Shown here: positions 44,218 through 53,344 of the stretch, piece after piece
How the letters are laid out: each line of letters starts with the position of its first letter
Numbering within the stretch: position 1 is the first letter of the stretch
Origin: Spirosoma profusum
GTDB taxonomy: Bacteria; Bacteroidota; Bacteroidia; Cytophagales; Spirosomataceae
Assembly (NCBI RefSeq): GCF_014699005.1
Contig: NZ_JACWZY010000001.1
Location: 594,543-658,542 of the forward strand
Direction of reading: 5' to 3'
Length of the DNA: 64,000 nt
Program-made: the position numbers and the translations under genes
Notes under the pieces: generated by a model
What the model was told of the DNA's origin: nothing
Databases searched by the model: none
What the model saw: the letters and a program-made list of their open reading frames with translations, nothing else

Positions 44218-45432
44218 TTAAAACCTTGCTGCCAGCAGGAGGTCCAAATCTTTAAAGCGCATGTTGAACTTCCGGGCAATGTAAGCGTTGGTTAATGTGC
44301 CTTTATGGGTATAAACACCTTTCATAAACCAACGGTTCGCATACATCATCTGCTCTATGCCCCCGTTCGTACCAGTAGCCAGTAGGAAGGGTAAAAAGAT
44401 GTTGCTCAGAGCCATACTAGCCGTATAAGCAACTCGTGCAGCAATGTTCGGGACGCAGTAATGAATAACACCCAGGTGTTTGTAAGTCGGTTCTTTATGA
44501 GTAGTCATTCGCGAACTTTCGAAATTGCCGCCCTGATCGATTGATACGTCGATGATAACAGAACCGGGTTTCATGCGGCCAACCATTTCTTCGGTGACCA
44601 CAATAGGACTCAGCCCATCTTCTGCCCGCATGGCACCAATAACCAGGTCGGCTCGCTGAATGGCTTCCGCCAACGTATCAGAGTCGATAATTGACGTATA
44701 AATGTGCTGGCCGACTGCGTATTTGAGCCGTTGAAGTTTATAAAGATGCTTATCGAACACCTTTACGTCGGCGCCCATGCCCAGGGCGGTACGTACTGCG
44801 TATTCGGTAACGGTACCAGCCCCCAGCATCACGACTTTCGTCGGTGGTACGCCGGTTATGCCTCCCAGAATAATGCCCCTGCCGTTATCAGCGTTGCTTA
44901 AATATTCGCCTGCAACCAGCATAACCGTACTCCCGGCAATCTCGCTCATGGAACGTATCACTGGCAGACCACCACTTTGATCTTCAATATATTCGTATCC
45001 AAAAGAGGTCAGTCGTTTGTTATTGATTTTTTCGAAGTACGACCGGTCGTGGGCGGGTAGATTAAGGGCCGAAATAACCGTGCTTTCGGACTGAACGTAT
45101 TTAAATTCAGCTTCAACCAATGGCTCGACTTTCAGAATTAGATTAGCCGCCTGGTAAACTTCCTTGGGTGATTGGGCAATTTGTGCACCGGCTTCGCTGT
45201 ACTCATTATCAGGAAATTTGGCTTTTTCGCCAGCGCCCTGCTCCACAATCACGTTGTGGCCATTACGGACCAGAATGGCCACGGCTTCGGGCGTGAGTGC
45301 AATGCGATTTTCCTGTAGGGCTACCTCTTTAGGCAGACCAATGAGCAGACTATGCTGGTTGGTCTTCACGGCTAGGGGAGCTTCTTTTGGGTAAAGTGCC
45401 GTTTGTTTGGCTAATTCCTCAAATCCAGTCAT
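44218..45432 (-). CDS. ald: Alanine dehydrogenase
   Basis: NAD-dependent alanine dehydrogenase interconverting alanine with pyruvate and ammonia. The 404 residues include the family start LLIGLPKEVALQENRIALTPEAV (split here as LIGLPKEV and NRIALTPEAV), the substrate region, the Rossmann GAGTVTEYAVRTALGMGADVKVFDKH, MKPGSVIIDVSIDQGG and HYCVPNIAARVAYTASMALSN. It is 35 residues longer than many Ald proteins at the N-terminus (MTGFEELAKQTALYP), a region possibly not conserved. tsaE lies upstream on the same strand across a repeat-filled 99-base gap. Confidence 0.94.
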   Translation of the reverse strand: MTGFEELAKQTALYPKEAPLAVKTNQHSLLIGLPKEVALQENRIALTPEAVAILVRNGHNVIVEQGAGEKAKFPDNEYSEAGAQIAQSPKEVYQAANLILKVEPLVEAEFKYVQSESTVISALNLPAHDRSYFEKINNKRLTSFGYEYIEDQSGGLPVIRSMSEIAGSTVMLVAGEYLSNADNGRGIILGGITGVPPTKVVMLGAGTVTEYAVRTALGMGADVKVFDKHLYKLQRLKYAVGQHIYTSIIDSDTLAEAIQRADLVIGAMRAEDGLSPIVVTEEMVGRMKPGSVIIDVSIDQGGNFESSRMTTHKEPTYKHLGVIHYCVPNIAARVAYTASMALSNIFLPFLLATGTNGGIEQMMYANRWFMKGVYTHKGTLTNAYIARKFNMRFKDLDLLLAARF

Positions 45433-45449
45433 GAAATTGTTTTAGGTTT

Positions 45450-45530
45450 CAGCCGGGCCGCCGGTGCGGTTTCAAGTTCCAGCCAAGCCGCCGGAGCGGT
45501 TTTCAGGTTAGCAAAAATGGAACTTGAAAC
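45450..45530. repeat. Tandem GC-rich duplication inside an inverted repeat, tsaE-ald gap
   Basis: CAGCCGGGCCGCCGGTGCGG (45450-45469) is repeated 30 bases on as CAGCCAAGCCGCCGGAGCGG (45480-45499). Overlapping these, GTTTCAAGTTCC (45469-45480) pairs perfectly with 45519-45530, which abuts the tsaE stop codon at 45532. The GGCCGCCGG word also occurs, on the opposite strand, in the decayed repeat at 35047-35142. Confidence 0.75.
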
Positions 45531-45531
45531 A

Positions 45532-45951
45532 TCAAACAATTCGCGTTTCTATTTGTCGCCGACCGTCGGCATCAACTGACAGGTGAATCTGATAATAGGT
45601 TGAAGGCCAGAGCGAGGAAATTCGTTCCGGCCATTCAATAAAACAGTAATCGCCCGAATCAAAATATTCTTCGATACCTATGTCCAGTGCTTCAGCCTCG
45701 TTTCTAAGTCGGTAACAATCAAAGTGAAATACTGATTTTCCTTCGTGGGTTGAGTATTCATTTACAATCGAGAATGTTGGACTTTGTACGATACTGACGA
45801 CACCTAATACCTGGCACAAAGCCTTAATAAGTGTAGTTTTTCCAGCTCCCATATCACCCTCAAATAGCCAAACTGCTTGATGTCGACCATCAGCTAATAA
45901 TTGATGAGCGGCAACTTTCAGATTATCAATATGGTCAATACGTAGCGTCAT
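45532..45951 (-). CDS. tsaE: tRNA threonylcarbamoyladenosine biosynthesis ATPase TsaE
   Basis: TsaE drives the TsaBDE complex that forms t6A37 on tRNAs decoding ANN codons. The 139-residue protein has Walker A GDMGAGKT at residues 32-39, the SPTFSIVNEY segment, HFDCYRLRNEAEALDIGIEEYF and FIEWPERI, all diagnostic. Length is normal. It is upstream of ald. In other Bacteroidota I recall porX nearby; here a susCD unit occupies that side. Confidence 0.95.
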   Translation of the reverse strand: MTLRIDHIDNLKVAAHQLLADGRHQAVWLFEGDMGAGKTTLIKALCQVLGVVSIVQSPTFSIVNEYSTHEGKSVFHFDCYRLRNEAEALDIGIEEYFDSGDYCFIEWPERISSLWPSTYYQIHLSVDADGRRQIETRIV

Positions 45952-46102
45952 GCCTAAGTCACGAAACGGCCCGCAAAGATACGCATTTTTAAACCGCTCG
46001 AATCAGACGAACAGAACCGTGTGATACGTATTGGTTTTATAGTCCCATAAGCTGCCAGAATTAAAAGCGATCTTTCACTACGTTCCTGTATAATCTCAAG
46101 GC

Positions 46103-46124
46103 AGAATCGTTACGTAACGATTCT
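46103..46124. repeat. Perfect 22-base palindrome with TACGTA core
   Basis: The sequence from AGAATCGT through TACGTAACGATTCT is its own reverse complement. It sits between the tsaE start and the susD terminator and has the TACGTA word at its centre, which recurs across the window. It could be a protein-binding site or a stem. Confidence 0.8.
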
Positions 46125-46140
46125 AAAAGCCATAAAAAAA

Positions 46141-46172
46141 TGAGCAGTTGACAACTAGTTGTCAACTGCTCA
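46141..46172 (-). terminator. Perfect palindromic terminator after susD
   Basis: A 32-base perfect palindrome (TGAGCAGTTGACAACT and its complement, no loop) is preceded by seven A residues, which on the reverse strand form the T-run. It ends the susC-susD transcript; the susD stop is at 46190. Confidence 0.9.
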
Positions 46173-46189
46173 CGTAACAGAAATAATGA

Positions 46190-47896
46190 TTAATAACCTG
46201 GATTTTGTTTCAGGGTTGCCTGACCATTGACTTTACTGTTCAGGATTTCCTGCAACGGAATAGGATAATATTCATGCTTACCTTTCACGAACGTAGCGCC
46301 TTTAAAGTAGGTCCGCATGCTCGACTCTTTCGCCATGTAAGCATTAAGCGTTTCGGCCGCAATACCCCAGCGAACCAGATCGAAGAAGCGGTGGCCTTCC
46401 ATACCGAATTCCAGCCGATGCTCGAACTGTACCGCTTTACGGGCCACTGCTTTATCCGTCCAAGCAGTTGTGTATTGGCCAACTGTGTAGTTAGCAGCGT
46501 TGGAGCCGTTTTCCATCTTAACGAAACCATCTGGATTGGCAGCCCGCTTCCGGATGATATTGACGTACTCCCGCGCTTTGTCCAATGAACCAACTTCAAT
46601 TTCTGCTTCAGCCAACCACAGATATATATGCGCCAGACGAAGAATCCGGTAGTTGTTGGCATTGAGACGGTTATTGCTCGCAAATGTGTTGGTACCAACG
46701 TCCGTTCGGTAAAACAGGTGTTTTTTAGGCTCATAAGGGCCACCATTGCCCTGATCACGTACCCAGGCTTTACCCGGCATCAGGCCCCAATCCAGAAAAG
46801 GAATACCACGACGACCTACGGTCCAGTCCAGGCGTGGATCTAGTCGACCGACGTGAGGAGTAAATGGTTGCGTCGATTCAAGACCCTGATCGCTGACAAC
46901 ATCCGTATTATTGAACGTATCCATGAGCGGTAAGCCATTGGCATCGGTTTGGAATGCATTTACCAAGTTTTGGGAAGGCTGGAAGAAACCGCAGCAGGTA
47001 GTTGGACCACCATAAGGGTAATTCAATACGTCACCGTTGTTGCCATTTTCGCCCGTACCATCATTAACCGAATACTGAATTTCAAAAATCGACTCAGCAT
47101 TGTTGTTGGTGGTCGTTTTATAGTTGTCGTGGAAACGATCCATCAGTTTATACTGACCACTGGCAATAATTGCTTCCAGTAAGGTTTTGGCTTCAGCCCA
47201 TTTCTTTTGGAAGACATAGGCTTTCGCCAACATACCCGCAGCAGCCCATTTAGATGGCCGACCAACCTGCGACTGTTTAGCAGGTAAGTTATCGTACGCA
47301 AACTTAAAATCCGCTTCGATATTCGGCCAGATGTCTTTATCGTTCGGGACTTTTGTGCTGTTCAGATCGGTAGGGTTGTATATTTTCTCATCAATATACG
47401 GTACCATATTAAACACTTTCTTGGCCTCAAAGTGATAGTGTCCACGCAGGAAGCGGACCTGAGCTGTAACCTGTAGCTTGTCGGCATCGGTCATGTCCTT
47501 GGTTTGGGCAAGCGCCTGCAATACGTCGTTTGAGCGAGCTACACCATCGTAACAAACCCGCCATTTTCCGCGGAAGTAACCGTTGTCAGGCTGAATACTT
47601 TTGTATTCGATAAACGAGATATCAGGCTGGTCGCCAGTGGTTGAGCCTTTGTATGCATCATCGGCAGCAACCGCACCAAACACCCAGTTAGAAGCTGCCG
47701 AGTGATACGACGTACCACCAGAGCCCCAGCCGTCGAGCAGCGAATAAGCACCAATCAGCAGGTAGTTAACCCCCGTAGCATTATAAAAACTTGTAGCACC
47801 CAATACAGCTTTGGGCTGTACATCTAAAAAATCATCTTTACAGGCGGTCAGCGTTCCAATTGATAGGAAAGTCGCCCAAATTATTACTTTTTTCAT
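46190..47896 (-). CDS. SusD/RagB family nutrient-binding lipoprotein
   Basis: Surface-exposed lipoprotein that caps a SusC-type barrel and binds glycan or peptide. The lipobox ends TLTAC at about residue 19, then KDDFLDVQPKAV, the classic SusD start. The N-terminal TPR helices (about 60-260) and the long C-terminal region ending YYPIPLQEI-x-NPGY are recognisable, including LAHIYLWLAEAEIEVG and HRLEFGMEGHRFFDLVRWG. The 568-residue length is usual. It starts 27 bases after the susC stop, forming a unit with it. No glycoside hydrolase or peptidase is adjacent, so the substrate is unknown. Confidence 0.95.
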   Translation of the reverse strand: MKKVIIWATFLSIGTLTACKDDFLDVQPKAVLGATSFYNATGVNYLLIGAYSLLDGWGSGGTSYHSAASNWVFGAVAADDAYKGSTTGDQPDISFIEYKSIQPDNGYFRGKWRVCYDGVARSNDVLQALAQTKDMTDADKLQVTAQVRFLRGHYHFEAKKVFNMVPYIDEKIYNPTDLNSTKVPNDKDIWPNIEADFKFAYDNLPAKQSQVGRPSKWAAAGMLAKAYVFQKKWAEAKTLLEAIIASGQYKLMDRFHDNYKTTTNNNAESIFEIQYSVNDGTGENGNNGDVLNYPYGGPTTCCGFFQPSQNLVNAFQTDANGLPLMDTFNNTDVVSDQGLESTQPFTPHVGRLDPRLDWTVGRRGIPFLDWGLMPGKAWVRDQGNGGPYEPKKHLFYRTDVGTNTFASNNRLNANNYRILRLAHIYLWLAEAEIEVGSLDKAREYVNIIRKRAANPDGFVKMENGSNAANYTVGQYTTAWTDKAVARKAVQFEHRLEFGMEGHRFFDLVRWGIAAETLNAYMAKESSMRTYFKGATFVKGKHEYYPIPLQEILNSKVNGQATLKQNPGY

Positions 47897-47923
47897 GAGT
47901 TCTTTTTTCAGAAATTTAGTTCA

Positions 47924-50900
47924 CTAGAATGCCAGATTTAGACCAACCAGTACCGTTTTAGCAACTGGATAAGCTCCTTCGTCAACACCAATGTGGCGGT
48001 CGTTACCGTTACCCCCTGAATCACGCAGGTTAATTTCAGGGTCCAGACCGGTGTAGTTAGTGACAGTGAACAGGTTTTGTCCCTGTACATAAATCATGGC
48101 ATTACTTACGCCCAGCTTAGTCATCAGCGTACGGGGCAGGTTATACGAAAGCTGGATATTTTTCACCCGCAGGTAAGAACCTGGCTCCAGATAATACGTC
48201 GATGGGTTCGAGCTGATGTTGTCGTTCGAACGTAGCTGAGGCAGCTTCGCGTCCGTTTTGCCAGGCCGCCACGAATCTTCCCACATCCGCTTGCTACGTA
48301 TACCACCAAACGTCTGGAAGTCAGTCCAGTAGCGGTTGTAGTTGAAGATCTGGTTGCCGTAAACCCCCTGGCCAAACACGGTCAGGTTAAAGTTTTTATA
48401 ACCGACATTGAGGTTCAAACCATACGACATCGTGGGGTGAGGGTTTCCAATAACCTGACGGTCATTTGAATTGATAAGGCCGTCACCGTTCAGATCGCGG
48501 AAGCGGAATTGACCGGCTTTATTGTTCAGGTTTGGAACACCAAACTGAGCAGGAGCTTTAGCAGCTTCTTCATCCGTTTGGAAAATACCATCAATGACGT
48601 AGCCAAAGAACGATGATATCGGATAATCCTGTTGTGTTACCGTCATAGCAGGAATCCGGGGTGTGAAACCAAAGTACTGGGTAGATGGGTTTCCGTCGGT
48701 TTTGGTAACCAGGTTCCGATACGTCGAAATGTTAGCGCCAATGCTGTAGGTAAAGTCGCCGTTCATTAGCTTACCGCTGTGGTTCAACCCCAACTCGATA
48801 CCTCTGTTTCGGAACGAAGCAATGTTCTGGAATGGGTTTGTAGCCTGACCCTGCGTATACTGAACTTCAACTGGGAACAGAGCATCGGACGTAACACGGT
48901 TAAACCAGTCGAACGTTACGTCCAGTTTGCCTTTGAAGAGCGAAGCGTCGATACCAAAGTCTACCGACGTAGTGGTTTCCCATTTAGCGTTGGCGTTACC
49001 AAATTGCTGAAGCTCATAACCTTGCAATGAAGAAGTCCGCGAACCGTTCAGGTCATAGAACGAAACGGTTGGGCCAGTTCCGTAGATGAGGTAGGGGTTG
49101 TAGTTACCAATTTCCTGGTTACCGGTTTGTCCGTAAGCAGCACGGAATTTCAAATCGTTGATCCAGGTAACTGTTTTCAGGAACTCTTCCTGCGAAACGC
49201 GCCAGCCCGCCGAAACAGCCGGGAAGTAAGCTACCCGGTTGGCAGCAGCGAAACGTGACGATCGGTCACGACGGATAGTTCCATCGAGCAGATACTTGTC
49301 GAAGAACGAGAAGCTCGCTTTGGCAAACTCAGAAGCCAGTTTCCAGTCAGAACCACCGCCCGTGTTGGTTTGCGTACCGGCGTTACCAGCATCCAGATAG
49401 CGGTTATACAGGTCGTCATTGGCGAAGCGAGAACGGTCGGCTCGGAAGAATTCAAAGTTATTTTTGATAGACTCTGTTCCTGCTAACAGATTGTACCGAA
49501 TCGACGAACCGATTTCACCATTGTATGTCAACGTATTATACCATGTCCAGGTATAACCGATCTCGTTTCGGGTGAACATCGAGTTGGCTCCAGCTGCTTC
49601 TGATGACTCAATATCGCGCGGGGTATATGCCCGGATATTGTAGGTGTTGTAATCGATACCAAAGCTGGTTTTAGCTGTCAGGTTTTTCAGAATGTCAACT
49701 TCAGCGTAGGCGTTACCAAAGAAACGTAGCTCTTTACCTACGTTATCTTTATTACGGAAAAGCAGCGCTGCAGGGTTACGAGCGTTGTCAAGGTCACCAC
49801 CTTTGGTACCGGCGAAATTACCTGCTACGTCATAAACCGGAATAAGGGGCTGAATCCGGTACGCCATCGAAATAGCGTTACTTTCGTTGTTGTTCGCCGT
49901 AGCACTCTGCGTTGAGTTACCGCCACCGACGCGTTCGCCATAAGCAAACTGAATATTTTCACCGACCCGAATCCGCTTCGTTACGTTAAACTCAGTGTTT
50001 GCGCGAATAGAATAACGCTTGTACCAAGTGTATTTCAGAATACCATCCTGGCTGAAGTAGTTGGCCGACATAGCGTAGCGACCGCCTTCGTTACCGCCTG
50101 TAACACCAATCTGATGGTTTTGAACAGGGGCTGGATCGAAGATTTCGTCGAACCAGTTGGTTCCTTCCTTGTTAGCTTTGGTGATTAACCATTTCGAGTT
50201 TCTGAAAGCGGCAGCATCAACGTCGGTGCTGTAATTAACGAAATTTCCGCTAGCATCTTTGGCAAGCCGAGGATCGCCTTCCATGGCACCATCCGGGAAA
50301 ATATAATCAGGAATAACGGGCGTTGCGCCATTACCGAACTGGGCATGCCGTGGGTTACCATTAACGATGTTACCGGCGTTACGTCGGGATTCCCAGATCA
50401 GATTGGCAAATTCCGTCGTATTTACTAATTCGGGAAACTTGCCAGGAGTGGCAACGCCGTAATAAGCGTCATACGTAAGTTTGGGCTTACCAGCCTTCCC
50501 TTTTTTCGTGGTAATAATTACGACACCGTTACCAGCCCGCGAACCGTAAATAGACGCTGAGGAAGCATCTTTTAGTACTTGTAGACTTTCAATGTCATTT
50601 GGGTTCAGCGTGTTAAGGTTACCTTTGGTCGGTACGCCATCAATAACGTAAAGAGGGGAGTTGTCATTAATGGTACCAAATCCACGAATACGTACCATCA
50701 CACCGCCACCCGGTGAGTTGTCGTTCCCAACGGTTACCCCGGCTACGCGTCCTTGCAAAGCCTGTGCTACGTTGGCAGAAGGCACTTTCAACGCTTCTTT
50801 CATGTCTACAGTTGCTACAGCTCCGGTAATATCACGCTTAGCCTGAGCGCCATAACCCGTTACAACCACCTCATTGAGGGTTTTAATGTCGGCAGATAAC

Positions 50901-51205
50901 GTAATATCAATGTTCGAGCGCGTTCCGATTGTGACTTCCTGCGCTACAAAACCAATTGCCGATACGGTCAGGGTGTTACGTCCTGTTGGTACGCTTAGCG
51001 AAAACTGACCGTTGGCGTCAGTAACCATCCCGGTCGAAGTGCCCGTTATTACTACGTTGGCACCCGGTAAAGGGTTGTTGTCGGTTCCGTCGGTAACCCG
51101 ACCGGTAATCTTGCGATCCTGGGCGAAAGCACCCACGCACAGTAGCCAGCTAAGTACAAGTAACGGCAACGTGCGATACGCTTGTCGTAAAGCGTGTTTC
51201 ATCAT
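47924..51205 (-). CDS. SusC/RagA family TonB-dependent receptor
   Basis: A 1093-residue outer-membrane TonB-dependent transporter of the SusC/RagA type. Domains in order: signal peptide to about residue 28 (LLCVGAFAQ), a carboxypeptidase-like domain (KITGRVTDGTDNNPLPGANV, about 34-115), plug with the SusC signature LNEVVVTGYG (about 112) and PLYVIDGVPT (about 182), then the barrel, ending AKTVLVGLNLAF. Its partner susD follows. The start is MMKHALRQ; the second Met is equally possible. Confidence 0.95.
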   Translation of the reverse strand: MMKHALRQAYRTLPLLVLSWLLCVGAFAQDRKITGRVTDGTDNNPLPGANVVITGTSTGMVTDANGQFSLSVPTGRNTLTVSAIGFVAQEVTIGTRSNIDITLSADIKTLNEVVVTGYGAQAKRDITGAVATVDMKEALKVPSANVAQALQGRVAGVTVGNDNSPGGGVMVRIRGFGTINDNSPLYVIDGVPTKGNLNTLNPNDIESLQVLKDASSASIYGSRAGNGVVIITTKKGKAGKPKLTYDAYYGVATPGKFPELVNTTEFANLIWESRRNAGNIVNGNPRHAQFGNGATPVIPDYIFPDGAMEGDPRLAKDASGNFVNYSTDVDAAAFRNSKWLITKANKEGTNWFDEIFDPAPVQNHQIGVTGGNEGGRYAMSANYFSQDGILKYTWYKRYSIRANTEFNVTKRIRVGENIQFAYGERVGGGNSTQSATANNNESNAISMAYRIQPLIPVYDVAGNFAGTKGGDLDNARNPAALLFRNKDNVGKELRFFGNAYAEVDILKNLTAKTSFGIDYNTYNIRAYTPRDIESSEAAGANSMFTRNEIGYTWTWYNTLTYNGEIGSSIRYNLLAGTESIKNNFEFFRADRSRFANDDLYNRYLDAGNAGTQTNTGGGSDWKLASEFAKASFSFFDKYLLDGTIRRDRSSRFAAANRVAYFPAVSAGWRVSQEEFLKTVTWINDLKFRAAYGQTGNQEIGNYNPYLIYGTGPTVSFYDLNGSRTSSLQGYELQQFGNANAKWETTTSVDFGIDASLFKGKLDVTFDWFNRVTSDALFPVEVQYTQGQATNPFQNIASFRNRGIELGLNHSGKLMNGDFTYSIGANISTYRNLVTKTDGNPSTQYFGFTPRIPAMTVTQQDYPISSFFGYVIDGIFQTDEEAAKAPAQFGVPNLNNKAGQFRFRDLNGDGLINSNDRQVIGNPHPTMSYGLNLNVGYKNFNLTVFGQGVYGNQIFNYNRYWTDFQTFGGIRSKRMWEDSWRPGKTDAKLPQLRSNDNISSNPSTYYLEPGSYLRVKNIQLSYNLPRTLMTKLGVSNAMIYVQGQNLFTVTNYTGLDPEINLRDSGGNGNDRHIGVDEGAYPVAKTVLVGLNLAF

Positions 51206-51352
51206 AATAATTAATTAACAGAATAGGTGAAAGATGATTATTAATACTTAGTAATAGCTACGTATTACTGCCTAAAGATAATCATACTTATGTTCTAATT
51301 AATCCCTTTTTAAGGATACTCCTTAAATAATGATTAAAAAAAGTCCCAAAAA

Positions 51353-51380
51353 AAGCCCGAATGTTTAAACATTCGGGCTT
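51353..51380 (-). terminator. Perfect palindromic terminator after the phosphohexose mutase gene
   Basis: A 28-base perfect palindrome (AAGCCCGAATGTTT and its complement, no loop) preceded by a run of A residues, which reads as a T-run on the reverse strand. It separates the mutase from susC and lies in a gap that also has the small dyad TTAAGGATACTCCTTAA at about 51310-51326. Confidence 0.9.
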
Positions 51381-51420
51381 CAAATATAGTTAGGGTAATT
51401 TTTTCTTAAAAAGAGTAGAA

Positions 51421-53193
51421 TTACGTGAGTTGTAATTCGTCGATTACCCGCTGTACTTTCGCCTTGAGTTGGGCATACGTATCGTCAAATGCTTCCTTGC
51501 TTTCAAGCGGCTCGCGCACACTGACGTAGAACTTAATTTTCGGTTCGGTACCCGACGGGCGTGCTGATACTTTAGTGCCATCTTCGGTAAAGAATTGTAG
51601 TACGTTCGACGACTCGATGCCCATTTTACCAGCTTCAATTGCTGATGTTTTTCCCGGCGTGGATTCGCCCGATTGTGCATTTAAACGGGTAAGTGCTTTG
51701 TAATCATCAACCCGCACGACTGGCGAACCGGCAATAGACTTGGGTGGATTATCCCGGAAATCAGCCATCATCTGCTGAATTTCTTCCGCACCCGATTTGC
51801 CTTTCTTCGTTAACGATACCAGCGATTCGTAATAGAAACCATTCTCCTGATACATGGCCATCAACATATCGAAAAGGCTTTTACCCTGGTCTTTAGCGTA
51901 GGCCGTCAGCTCAGCAATGATGGCGCAGGAAGCAATAGCGTCTTTGTCACGAACGAAATCGCCAATGAGATAGCCATAGCTTTCTTCGCCACCACCAATG
52001 AATTTCTCTTTGCCTTCGAGCTCGCGGATGACTTCGGCAATGTATTTAAAACCGGTCAACGTATTATAGCACGTAACACCGTAATTTTTGCACATCTGGT
52101 CGATGAGGTCGGTCGTTACGATGGTTTTGGCCACGAACTCCTTACCGGTCAGCTTACCGGCGTCTTTCCAGGCATTGAGCAGATAGTAAATAATCAGACT
52201 GGCCATCTGATTACCGTTCAGTAATTCAAATTCGCCGTGGTGGTTGCGAGCACCCGCACCTACGCGGTCGGCGTCGGGGTCGGTTGCCATCACGAGGTCA
52301 GCGTCCAATGAGTTCGCCAGATCGAGGGCGAGTTGCATGGCAGCCCGTTCTTCAGGATTCGGTGATTTTACGGTCGGGAAATTGCCATCGGGCGTGGCCT
52401 GCTGTTCTACAATGTGTACGTTGTTGAAACCCAGGGCCTCCAGTACGCGCGGTACCAACGTAATACCCGTTCCGTGAATAGGCGTGTAGACGATGTTGAG
52501 GTTCGCCTGACGCTTGATTACATCTGGGTTTACCGCGTTTGACTTTAGCCGCTCTACGTAAGGCGCATCGATTTCTTCGTCGATAAGTTGAATTCTTTCG
52601 GGAATACCGTCAAACTTGACAGCATCGATAGAGGTGATTTTATTGACCTCACCAATAATGGCTTTATCGTGCGGAGACACCACCTGACCACCGTCGTTCC
52701 AATATACTTTGTAGCCATTGTATTCTGGAGGGTTGTGCGACGCCGTTACGACGATACCACTCTTACAACCCAATTGGCGGATAGCAAACGAAAGCTCAGG
52801 CGTGGGGCGCAGACTGCTGAACAAATACACCTTAATGCCATTGGCCGAAAAGATATCGGCCGCCAGCCGTGCAAATTCAGGGCTCATCCGACGGCTGTCG
52901 TGAGCGATTGCTACGCTGATGTCTTGTCCCGGAAAAGCTGCGTTTATGTAGTTAGACAGTCCCTGTGTAGCGGCTCCTACTGTGTAGCGGTTCATTCGGT
53001 TGGAACCAACGCCCAGAATGCCGCGCAGACCGCCCGTACCAAATTCGAGATCGCGGTAGAATGAGTCGGTTAACTCAGTAATATTGCCCGAATCGATAAG
53101 ATGCTGAATGGTTTCTTTGGTGGGGGCATCGTAGTTGCCAGCCAGCCACTTATCGACGCGTTGTTGAGTAGAAGAGTCCAGGGCAGTTGTCAT
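51421..53193 (-). CDS. Phosphoglucomutase/phosphomannomutase (alpha-phosphohexomutase)
   Basis: Enzyme of the alpha-D-phosphohexomutase superfamily that interconverts hexose-1- and hexose-6-phosphates. The catalytic serine loop TASHNPPEYNGYKVYW is at about residue 141, the Mg loop is DPDADRVG (about 303), the sugar loop is GGEESYGYLIGDFVRDKD (about 400), and the phosphate-binding loop RPSGTEPKIKFY is near 544. The start is ATG 53193 (MTTALDSSTQQRVDKW); an upstream frame to 53277 adds 28 unrelated residues. The 590-residue length fits the phospho-sugar mutase group. Substrate preference is unproven. Confidence 0.94.
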   Translation of the reverse strand: MTTALDSSTQQRVDKWLAGNYDAPTKETIQHLIDSGNITELTDSFYRDLEFGTGGLRGILGVGSNRMNRYTVGAATQGLSNYINAAFPGQDISVAIAHDSRRMSPEFARLAADIFSANGIKVYLFSSLRPTPELSFAIRQLGCKSGIVVTASHNPPEYNGYKVYWNDGGQVVSPHDKAIIGEVNKITSIDAVKFDGIPERIQLIDEEIDAPYVERLKSNAVNPDVIKRQANLNIVYTPIHGTGITLVPRVLEALGFNNVHIVEQQATPDGNFPTVKSPNPEERAAMQLALDLANSLDADLVMATDPDADRVGAGARNHHGEFELLNGNQMASLIIYYLLNAWKDAGKLTGKEFVAKTIVTTDLIDQMCKNYGVTCYNTLTGFKYIAEVIRELEGKEKFIGGGEESYGYLIGDFVRDKDAIASCAIIAELTAYAKDQGKSLFDMLMAMYQENGFYYESLVSLTKKGKSGAEEIQQMMADFRDNPPKSIAGSPVVRVDDYKALTRLNAQSGESTPGKTSAIEAGKMGIESSNVLQFFTEDGTKVSARPSGTEPKIKFYVSVREPLESKEAFDDTYAQLKAKVQRVIDELQLT

Positions 53194-53344
53194 ATTGGAA
53201 AATAATTTTCTGTCTAAAGATTGTGCGCCAAAATTACAATTACCTGACTGACCACCAAATCTACACGATAGAATCAATTACAACCGGTCGATAAATTATA
53301 GCTCAGAAGAGAGCGAATCGTATTTATCCTACTGTATTCGTACG

